Positions 4,635-9,781 of a DNA stretch of 9,781 nucleotides are shown here, piece by piece. Source of the DNA: JAWWPY01 sp964412845 (GTDB lineage: Bacteria; Actinomycetota; Actinomycetes; Streptosporangiales; Streptosporangiaceae); contig CAYPQM010000210.1 of NCBI GenBank assembly GCA_964412845.1, positions 1-9,781 on the forward strand, written 5' to 3'. Every line of letters begins with the position of its first letter. Position 1 is the first letter of the stretch. The position numbers were made by a program, and so were the translations under genes. The notes below the pieces were generated by a model. That model worked only from the letters and a program-made list of their open reading frames with translations, had not been told where the DNA came from and made no database searches.

Positions 4635-5636
4635 GTGGATCTGCACTACAGCATCGGTGAAGCGCTGGGGACTGACTACTTCGGGCTGCGTGAGCCGTTC
4701 ACCGCGCAGCAGGAAGGCTACCTGGTCAGGACCCGTGAGTTCGTCGACGCCGAGGTCCTCCCGGTGATCAACGGTTACTGGGGGCGGGCGGAATTCCCAT
4801 GGGCACTCATCGAGAAAATGTCCCCCCTCGGCATCATCGGCGATGGAATCGAAGGCTATGGCTGCCCGCCCATGGATCCGCTGTCAGCTGGTCTGATCAA
4901 TATGGAGATCAACCGGGGCGACGGCAGCCTGGGCACTTTCATGGCCGTGCAGGCTGGGCTGGCGATGAAGGCGATCGCGAAGTGCGGGTCGGAGGAGCAG
5001 AAGCAACGCTGGCTGGGACCGATGGCCCGGCTGGAGAAGATCGGCGCGTTCGCGCTGACCGAACCGGAGCACGGGTCCGACTCGGTCTCGCTGGGGACCA
5101 CTGCCCGGCAGGCGGAGATCGAGCTCGACGGCGTGCGCGTCCCCGCTGAGAACCGGCTGCCAGGCGCGAATTCGTTCAAGGACTGCGCCGCGGTCCTGAC
5201 CGGGACCCGCAGCGCCTGCGCGTGGATGGCCCTCGGGCACGCGGTCGCGGGTTTCGACGCCGCGCTGACCTACGCCAAGCGCCGCACGCAATTCGGCAAG
5301 TCGCTGGCCAGCTTCCAGATCATCCAGCAGCGGCTCGTGCGCATGCTCGCCGACGTCACCGCGATGCAGCTGTACTGCGTGCAGATCGCCAAGCTGGACG
5401 CCGCCGGCAAGCTCGCCCCGACGCTGGCCGGGCTGGCGAAGCTGCACAACACGAGCAAGGCCCGGGTGGTCCTGGCCGATGCCCGCGACATGCTCGGCGG
5501 CAACGGGATCCTGCTCGACTTCCACGTCATCCGGCACATGGTCGACATCGAGTCCATCCACACATTCGAGGGCACCGAAACGATCCAGACTCTCATCGTC
5601 GGCCGGGACATCACGGGTGTCAGCGCGTTCAGCTGA
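4635..5636 (+). CDS. Acyl-CoA dehydrogenase family protein with apparent in-frame internal deletion
   Basis: FAD-dependent enzymes of this family oxidise acyl-CoA thioesters at C2-C3. The 333-residue product keeps the N-terminal helical domain (SGLxNMEINRGDGSLGTF-type region, 86-102), FALTEPEHGSDS (139-150), the C-terminal helical domain with the FAD-binding RRTQFGKSLASFQIIQ block, DARDMLGGNGI, and HTFEGTET with E312 at the position of the glutaryl-CoA-dehydrogenase-type catalytic Glu. Relatives I recall, closest to the glutaryl-CoA dehydrogenase branch, are about 390 residues. Here GTTAR (154-158) runs straight into QAEIELDGVRVP (159-170), skipping roughly 60 residues of the central beta domain. 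These include the LNG.K.WI.N segment, which contacts FAD, and the GFLVEK strand. The junction is near 5108/5109 and the frame is kept. The protein may therefore be inactive or altered. It starts at GTG 4635 after AGGGAGG and sits 46 nt before the CoA-transferase gene. Confidence 0.88.
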   Translation: MDLHYSIGEALGTDYFGLREPFTAQQEGYLVRTREFVDAEVLPVINGYWGRAEFPWALIEKMSPLGIIGDGIEGYGCPPMDPLSAGLINMEINRGDGSLGTFMAVQAGLAMKAIAKCGSEEQKQRWLGPMARLEKIGAFALTEPEHGSDSVSLGTTARQAEIELDGVRVPAENRLPGANSFKDCAAVLTGTRSACAWMALGHAVAGFDAALTYAKRRTQFGKSLASFQIIQQRLVRMLADVTAMQLYCVQIAKLDAAGKLAPTLAGLAKLHNTSKARVVLADARDMLGGNGILLDFHVIRHMVDIESIHTFEGTETIQTLIVGRDITGVSAFS

Positions 5637-5671
5637 CCGCCCCGGGCACGGCGGCCGCTCGGATTCGCTCC

Positions 5672-5677
5672 AGGAGG
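5672..5677 (+). promoter_or_regulatory. Shine-Dalgarno fixing the CoA-transferase start
   Basis: AGGAGG lies 5 nt before the ATG at 5683. The frame is open further upstream inside the acyl-CoA dehydrogenase gene, so this site decides the start. Confidence 0.85.
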
Positions 5678-5682
5678 ACATC

Positions 5683-7665
5683 ATGTGCATCCCCGCGGAA
5701 CCTTCGCCCGGCGGGCCAGTGAGGGACAAGGTCGTCACCGCCGCCGAGGCGGTGCGGCTTATCCGTGACGGCGACTCGGTCGTGGTCGAGGGGTTTGTGG
5801 GGCAGTGCTTCGCCGAGGAGCTGACGCTGGCGTTGGAGGAGCGTTTCCTGCTGACCGGCACCCCGCGTGACCTCGGGCTGGTGTTTACCGTCGCCCCGGG
5901 CAACCGGCAGGGCCGCGGGCTGGACCGGCTATGCCACGAGGGCCTGCTCAAGCGAGCTGTGGGGGGCTATTGGGGCTTGTCGCCCGAGCTGGGGAAGATG
6001 GCCGTGGGCAACAAGATCGAGGCGCACAATCTGCCGCAGGGGGTTATGTCCCAACTGTTCCGGGACACTGCGGCCGGCAAGCCCGGCCTGCTGACCCGGG
6101 TGGGACTGGGTACCTTCGTCGACCCGCGGCAGGGCGGCGGGAAGATCAACGAACGGACAACCGAGGACCGCGTCGAGCTGATCATCCTCGACGGCGCAGA
6201 GTACCTGTTCTACAAGGCGTTGCCGCTCGATGTGGCGTTCCTGCGCGGCACTACAGCGGATCCCGGAGGAAACATCACCATGGAGCGCGAGGCGCTGACC
6301 TTGGAGGCGCTCGCCGTGGCCACCGCGGCGCACAATGCTGGTGGCCTGGTGATCGTGCAGGTGGAAAGGGTTGCCGAGAGCGGGAGCCTGAGCCCGCGTG
6401 AGGTGAAGATCCCGGGAATTCTGGTCGACTGCGTCGTCGTGTCGGAGCCCGAGCACCACTGGCAGACCTTCGGCTCGCCGTACTCAGCGTCGCTGAGCGG
6501 AGAGCTGCGGCGGGTCCGCAACGCGGTCCCGCCGCTGGAACTGACCGGGCGGAAGGTCATCGCCCGCCGGGCGGCAATGGAACTTCGGCCCGACAGCGTG
6601 GTGAATCTCGGCATCGGCATACCGGAAGGCGTCGCCAATGTGGCGGCCGAGGAGCACATTCTGGACTACCTCACGCTGACCGCCGAACCCGGCGCGATAG
6701 GCGGCATGCCGGCCGGCGGGCTGGATTTCGGCGCGGCGGTGAATGCGCAGGCCATCCTGGACCAGCCGTCCCAGTTCGACTTCTATGACGGGGGCGGTCT
6801 CGATACCGCGTTCCTGGGCATGGCTCAGGCGGACCGTCTGGGCAATGTCAATGTCAGCCGGTTCGGTCCGAAGCTGGCGGGCTCGGGAGGGTTCATCAAC
6901 ATCAGCCAGAACGCCAAACGGCTGGTATTCACCGGGACCTTCGCCGTGCCGAACCGCTGCCGCGTGCAAGACGGCCGGCTGATCATCGGCGAGGGTGCCG
7001 TCACGCCCAAGTTCCTCGCCGATGTCGAGCAGCGCACCTTCAGCGGCGAGTACGCGGCCGCGGCCGGCCAGCCCGTTCTGTACGTGACCGAGCGGTGCGT
7101 TTTCCAGCTCACCCCACACGGCCTCGAGCTCATCGAGATCGCCCCGTGGGTGGATCTCGAGAAGGACGTCCTGGCCCATATCGGGTTCGAACCCATCATC
7201 CGCGGTGAGCCGAAGCTGATGGATGCGCGGATCTTCGCCGCCGGGCCCATGGGCCTGAAGAACGACCTGCTGGCCGTGCCGCTCGAAGCGCGGTTCGCCT
7301 ACGACGCCGAACGGAACATGTTCTTCCTCAACATGGAGGGCATGTCGCTCGTCAGCGAGGACGAGGTCGAGGCGCTCGGGACCGAAGTCGACAAACGTCT
7401 GGCCGCGATCGGCAGGAAGGTTCAGATGGTCATCAACTATGACAATTTCTACCTGGCGCCGGGCCTGGCCGACAACTACAGGTCTTTGGTCCGCAGGCTG
7501 GCCGAGCGCTACTACTCCAGCGCGACAAGGTACACGACCAGTTCCTTCATGCGGCTCAAGCTCACCGAGCAGCTGTCCGACCGGGGACTGGCCCCGCACA
7601 TCTATGAAAGCCGCCAAGAAGCCATCAGCTGGGTCGGGAAACAACTACGCAAGACAAGTGGGTGA
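5683..7665 (+). CDS. Acyl-CoA:acetate/3-ketoacid CoA-transferase (class I, fused alpha-beta) with C-terminal extension
   Basis: Class I CoA-transferases move CoA between a thioester and a free acid through a glutamyl-CoA intermediate. This 660-residue protein fuses both halves. The alpha half begins with KVVTAAEAVRLIRDGDSVVVEGFVG and includes LPQGVMSQLFRD and DGAEYLFYKALPLDVAFLRGTTAD. The beta half begins near RKVIARRAAMEL and contains VVNLGIGIPEGVA, the catalytic loop TAEPGAIGGMPAGG with nucleophile E335, DFYDGGGLDTAFLGMAQ, and GSGGFINISQNAK. This order matches YdiF/propionate-CoA-transferase-type enzymes, usually about 520-530 residues. The extra 125 residues (about 536-660, with MFFLNMEGMSLVSEDEVEAL, VQMVINYDNFYL, RYTTSSFMRLKL and APHIYESRQEA) form a separate alpha/beta domain that I have seen on some long family members; its role is unknown, perhaps STAS-like. 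It lies 46 nt downstream of the acyl-CoA dehydrogenase gene, so co-transcription is likely. Confidence 0.92.
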   Translation: MCIPAEPSPGGPVRDKVVTAAEAVRLIRDGDSVVVEGFVGQCFAEELTLALEERFLLTGTPRDLGLVFTVAPGNRQGRGLDRLCHEGLLKRAVGGYWGLSPELGKMAVGNKIEAHNLPQGVMSQLFRDTAAGKPGLLTRVGLGTFVDPRQGGGKINERTTEDRVELIILDGAEYLFYKALPLDVAFLRGTTADPGGNITMEREALTLEALAVATAAHNAGGLVIVQVERVAESGSLSPREVKIPGILVDCVVVSEPEHHWQTFGSPYSASLSGELRRVRNAVPPLELTGRKVIARRAAMELRPDSVVNLGIGIPEGVANVAAEEHILDYLTLTAEPGAIGGMPAGGLDFGAAVNAQAILDQPSQFDFYDGGGLDTAFLGMAQADRLGNVNVSRFGPKLAGSGGFINISQNAKRLVFTGTFAVPNRCRVQDGRLIIGEGAVTPKFLADVEQRTFSGEYAAAAGQPVLYVTERCVFQLTPHGLELIEIAPWVDLEKDVLAHIGFEPIIRGEPKLMDARIFAAGPMGLKNDLLAVPLEARFAYDAERNMFFLNMEGMSLVSEDEVEALGTEVDKRLAAIGRKVQMVINYDNFYLAPGLADNYRSLVRRLAERYYSSATRYTTSSFMRLKLTEQLSDRGLAPHIYESRQEAISWVGKQLRKTSG

Positions 7666-7710
7666 TCCCGCTCCAGGTCATGGATATCGAGCCCAGGCGC
7701 CGCGCCCCGG
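7666..7710. other. Short convergent intergenic gap
   Basis: This 45-nt gap separates the plus-strand CoA-transferase stop from the minus-strand DUF4397 gene stop. A small hairpin, CCCGG-TTA-CCGGG (7706-7718), overlaps the DUF4397 stop codon. It has a 5-bp stem and no T-run, so it is at best a weak bidirectional terminator. Confidence 0.35.
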
Positions 7711-8589
7711 TTACCGGGCGTGCAGCGGCCTGTGCCAGGCCCGCCTGATCGCGACGGCACCGGCCAGCGTGAGCAGGCCGCCTCCGGCCACCGTTACCAG
7801 CCATGGCATCGCCGGCGGGGCCGGGCGCGGGGCGGTGCCGCCCAATCCGGTCTCTACGCCGCCCATCGGCATGTTCGTCTCCCCGGCCGCGTCGAGAAGG
7901 TCATCTATTTTCAGGTGGCCCGGGGCATCCACCACGACGATCGTATGGATGCAGTTGGGGGTCAGCTTGATCGTCTGGGCGGCGTGCTGGCTCTCGCCCA
8001 CGGCGTGGAAGACCCAGGTTCCCGGATTCGCTACCCGGTACGTGGTCAGGCTGCCGAAGGTCAGCTTGCTGGCCAGCATTTCCTTCCCTGCGGTCACCGT
8101 CACCTGGTGCTGCGCCATCGAGGCCTGGATCACCCGGATAAGTATCTTGCCCTTGGGGGTCTCGAGCTGGTCCTTGAGGATCCGCAGCCGCAGGCCCGAC
8201 GCCGGCCCCATCCCGGCGACCGTGTAGGCGCCGCCGGGCTTCACGCTGAGCGTGGTGGACAGAACCGGTTGCGAACTGGCGGCCGAGCCCGCCCCGCGCA
8301 TCGCGGCGGTGTACTCGCCCGCGGCCACCCGCAGGTACGCGGACACGGTGCCGTACGCGACATGGTGCAGCGTCACCTGTGCGCGCGGGTCGCCGAACGA
8401 ATACAGGTAAACGTCGACCGCGGGGGTATTGGGGGACAGGTGCGCGAGCCGTATCCAGCCGTTCCCGTCCGGCATCGAGTCGGTCACCGCCGCTGACGCC
8501 GCCGGAGCCGTCAGTCCGACCAGCCCGAAGGCCAGCATCAGCCCAGCCAGCAGCCGATTCAGGCGTGGGATTCTGACCAGACGGGCCAT
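7711..8589 (-). CDS. Secreted, membrane-anchored DUF4397 domain protein
   Basis: A 292-residue cell-envelope protein of unknown function. The N-terminus (MARLVRIPRLNRLLAGLMLAF...) is a Sec signal peptide: basic n-region, hydrophobic stretch about 13-28 and a likely cleavage after A33 (PAASA|AV). The mature part begins with WIRLAHLSPNTPAVDVYLYS (45-64), the hallmark of DUF4397, followed by beta-rich sequence (YTAAMRGAGS..., GAYTVAGMG, ILIRVIQASMAQHQVTV, VFHAVG) that reads as two related DUF4397-like halves. A Gly/Pro-rich linker leads to a C-terminal helix (263-281) and a basic tail (RRAWHRPLHAR), so the protein is probably anchored with its domains outside. The start at 8589 is set by AAGAGG just upstream on the minus strand; the frame is open further upstream, but that part lacks signal-peptide character. 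Actinobacterial relatives often sit near a class F sortase gene; none is visible here. Confidence 0.88.
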   Translation of the reverse strand: MARLVRIPRLNRLLAGLMLAFGLVGLTAPAASAAVTDSMPDGNGWIRLAHLSPNTPAVDVYLYSFGDPRAQVTLHHVAYGTVSAYLRVAAGEYTAAMRGAGSAASSQPVLSTTLSVKPGGAYTVAGMGPASGLRLRILKDQLETPKGKILIRVIQASMAQHQVTVTAGKEMLASKLTFGSLTTYRVANPGTWVFHAVGESQHAAQTIKLTPNCIHTIVVVDAPGHLKIDDLLDAAGETNMPMGGVETGLGGTAPRPAPPAMPWLVTVAGGGLLTLAGAVAIRRAWHRPLHAR

Positions 8590-8918
8590 GACAGCCTCTT
8601 TTCCAGGTATCCGTTCTTGGCGGCCGGATCTGGAAGGTGCGGCACTGCAGCACGTTTTCCACTGCCCACATGGATGTCGCCCGCGGTTCCGCACATGCCC
8701 CCACACCCCCGAAGTCATGAGCAGAGCAGGGAATCGCGCCAGATTCAGCCACATTCAGAAGTTGTGGTCAAAACGCTATGGCGTGCTCCCGGCCAGGTGG
8801 CGCCATAACCGGGCGGCCGCGGCCGGGCGGGGAGAGTACCTGGGGACGGTTGTACTCAGGGGCGGTTGAGTACTTCTGCTCTGTTGGGCGGCGGGGGCCG
8901 GGAGCGAGGCTGGGCCGC
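8590..8918. promoter_or_regulatory. Divergent intergenic region (329 nt) between DUF4397 gene and membrane protein gene
   Basis: No convincing gene. On the minus strand a -35-like TTGACC (complement of 8766-8771) precedes a duplicated ATTCAG element (8743-8748 and 8753-8758, 10-bp period), a plausible but weak promoter for the DUF4397 gene. Its 5' leader would be about 150 nt with no further signal seen. On the plus strand the GAGTAC cluster described separately precedes the membrane protein gene. Confidence 0.4.
8834..8875 (+). repeat. GAGTAC/GTACTC triple element upstream of the membrane protein gene
   Basis: GAGTAC at 8834-8839 and 8868-8873 flanks an inverted copy, GTACTC, at 8852-8857. 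The spacers are 12 and 10 bp. A longer direct repeat overlaps: GGGGACGGTTGTACTC (8842-8857) and GGGGCGGTTGAGTACT (8859-8874). The cluster lies 46-85 nt before the ATG at 8919, the usual position for an operator. The binding protein is unknown. Confidence 0.5.
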
Positions 8919-9434
8919 ATGACAACACTGCGGCTGGATACGCCGGAAGGTAAGAACCGCCCACCAGCGGCGCGGGGGGTGACGCCAGCCGCAGGGGCGC
9001 TGGCGCTCGCCACGCCGGTCGCGACCTGGTGGCTGGTCGGGGACCAGTCCACGGTACCGGCCAGGGCCGGCCTCGACTTCGCGGTCCGGCCCTGGGACAT
9101 CAGCCCGGGAACCGGGCAGGCCGCCGGGATCGCGGCGCTGGCCGCAGCCGCGGCCGCGGCCCTGGTGATCGGCCGGGCCGCCCGCCGGCACCAGTTCGAC
9201 GGCCGGTGGTGGTCGGTGCTGGTCCCCCTGCTCGCGGCCGGGACGATCGCCGGGGCCGCATGGCGGGTGGTCACGGCCGGGGTGATCGGGGCGAACATCG
9301 GGGCTGGGCTGGCCATCACGTTCGGCGGCCCGCTCGTCGTCGGGCTGCTCGCCTTCGCCGCCGCCCGCGGGTCCTACCTGCTGTCCCGTGCCCACCGCAG
9401 CAGGACCCGGGCCGCCAGCGCGAGACTCCGCTGA
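8919..9434 (+). CDS. Small integral membrane protein, unknown function
   Basis: A 171-residue protein that I do not recognise. It starts MTTLRLDTPEGKNRPPAARG, a hydrophilic cytoplasmic-looking tail. Four hydrophobic segments follow: about 24-40 (ALALATPVATWWLVG), 68-85 (AAGIAALAAAAAAALVIG), 97-117 (WWSVLVPLLAAGTIAGAAW) and 120-151 (GVIGANIGAGLAITFGGPLVV...). A polar loop after helix 1 contains the Trp/Pro-rich stretch FAVRPWDISPGTGQ. The C-terminus is basic (SRAHRSRTRAASARLR), consistent with a cytoplasmic end. The ATG at 8919 is preferred because GGGAGCGAGG lies just upstream (8900-8909) and the frame upstream has no coding look. It stands alone between the divergent DUF4397 gene and the convergent LuxR-type gene. 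No catalytic motif was seen. Confidence 0.75.
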   Translation: MTTLRLDTPEGKNRPPAARGVTPAAGALALATPVATWWLVGDQSTVPARAGLDFAVRPWDISPGTGQAAGIAALAAAAAAALVIGRAARRHQFDGRWWSVLVPLLAAGTIAGAAWRVVTAGVIGANIGAGLAITFGGPLVVGLLAFAAARGSYLLSRAHRSRTRAASARLR

Positions 9435-9510
9435 CACCCAGCTCCCCCCACCGGCAGGCCCGCTGGCTCCGGCTCCGCCGAGATCACGCCCGGGAGCGGC
9501 GGCGGGGTGA
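9435..9510. other. Convergent intergenic gap
   Basis: This 76-nt gap lies between two converging genes. It is C/G-rich with loosely complementary CCGCCG (about 9475) and CGGCGG (about 9496) runs, but no clear stem with a T-tract. A terminator is expected here from gene orientation but not proven by sequence. Confidence 0.3.
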
Positions 9511-9781
9511 TCATCGCTCATCCGGGACGTCTCGCTGGATGGTCGCGCACCAGGCGGCGATCTCGGCCCGCCGGGTCACCGCCAGCTTGGCCAGGATGTG
9601 CGAGACATGCGCCGAGATCGTCTTGGGTGCGAGCACCAGGTGCTGCGCGATCTGCGGGTTGGTCAGGCCGGCCGCGACCAGCTGGGCGACCTCGAATTCG
9701 CGTGCGCTCAGCGGATCCCACGGGTCCAGCGGCCCGCCGCGGTCCAGCGACCCGGTGACCCGGTCGGCGGCATCGGCCAGG
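9511..9781 (-). CDS. LuxR/GerE-family transcriptional regulator, C-terminal HTH (N-terminus beyond window)
   Basis: Only the last 89 residues are in the window. They contain a complete LuxR-type helix-turn-helix: LSAREFEVAQLVAAGLTNPQ, IAQHLVLAPKTISAHVSHIL and AKLAVTRRAEIAAW, with the conserved LS.RE.EV opening, the AxGLTNxQIA turn and the KTxSxHVSHIL recognition helix. Such C-termini occur on NarL-type response regulators and on large AAA-ATPase LuxR regulators; the SAHVSHILAKL.V.RRAEIAAW form is common in the latter, so that type is slightly favoured. The stop is the TGA complementary to 9511-9513. The target is unknown. It is not close enough to the DosR-like boxes at 4447-4481 to link them. 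Confidence 0.9.
   Translation of the reverse strand, partial: LADAADRVTGSLDRGGPLDPWDPLSAREFEVAQLVAAGLTNPQIAQHLVLAPKTISAHVSHILAKLAVTRRAEIAAWCATIQRDVPDER

Noticed and set aside
4423..4767. Plus-strand frame overlapping the acyl-CoA dehydrogenase leader and start
   Set aside because: It has no motif or Shine-Dalgarno of note and overlaps the DosR-like boxes and the true gene in another frame.
6484..7644. Long minus-strand frame (about 386 codons)
   Set aside because: It is antisense to the CoA-transferase, whose own frame has clear family motifs; composition is shadow-like.
8842..8857. GGGAC-GGTT-GTACT as a third DosR-like box
   Set aside because: Only the left half fits; the right half has three mismatches to GTCCC and is better explained by the GTACTC element.

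Overview
The window is high-GC DNA. It has very G/C-biased third codon positions, G-rich Shine-Dalgarno sites, 1- or 4-nt start/stop overlaps, a DUF4397 secretory protein and a LuxR-type regulator typical of large-genome Gram-positives. All of this points to an actinomycete; I cannot name a genus from the sequence. No tRNA, rRNA, insertion sequence or CRISPR array was seen.

Region 1 (1-4382) is a redox operon with its regulator. An OmpR/PhoP-type response regulator (left edge, minus strand, truncated by the window) diverges from a tightly packed plus-strand operon. The operon encodes a single-pass membrane protein with a Pro/Gly-rich repeat (500-1045), the FAD:protein FMN transferase ApbE (1045-2103), a di-heme ferric-reductase-like membrane protein (2255-2872), a NuoF-like FMN/Fe-S flavoprotein (2872-4176) and a small CxxxxxC...CP ferredoxin (4173-4382). 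Apart from a 151-nt spacer before the ferric reductase gene, every junction is a start/stop overlap. The set reads as a transmembrane electron pathway: NAD(P)H to the NuoF-like protein, to the ferredoxin, to membrane heme b, to an extracytoplasmic acceptor that ApbE would flavinylate. No FMN_bind-domain acceptor is visible in the window. The divergent promoter carries an 11-bp-phased direct repeat, suited to the OmpR-type regulator. The 151-nt spacer folds into nested hairpins that reach the ferric reductase Shine-Dalgarno, and is also bridged by a 52-codon frame with ATGA overlaps at both ends.

Region 2 (4383-7665) is a two-gene CoA operon: an acyl-CoA dehydrogenase (4635-5636), which appears to lack about 60 residues of its central beta domain through an in-frame deletion, and a long class I acyl-CoA:acetate/3-ketoacid CoA-transferase (5683-7665). 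The 252-nt leader has two DosR/DevR-like palindromes with centres 21 bp apart, suggesting control by hypoxia, NO or redox state.

Region 3 (7666-9781) has a minus-strand signal-peptide-bearing, membrane-anchored DUF4397 protein (7711-8589). It diverges from a small four-helix membrane protein of unknown function (8919-9434), whose upstream region carries three GAGTAC/GTACTC elements. The C-terminal HTH of a LuxR/GerE-family regulator runs off the right edge on the minus strand (9511-9781).
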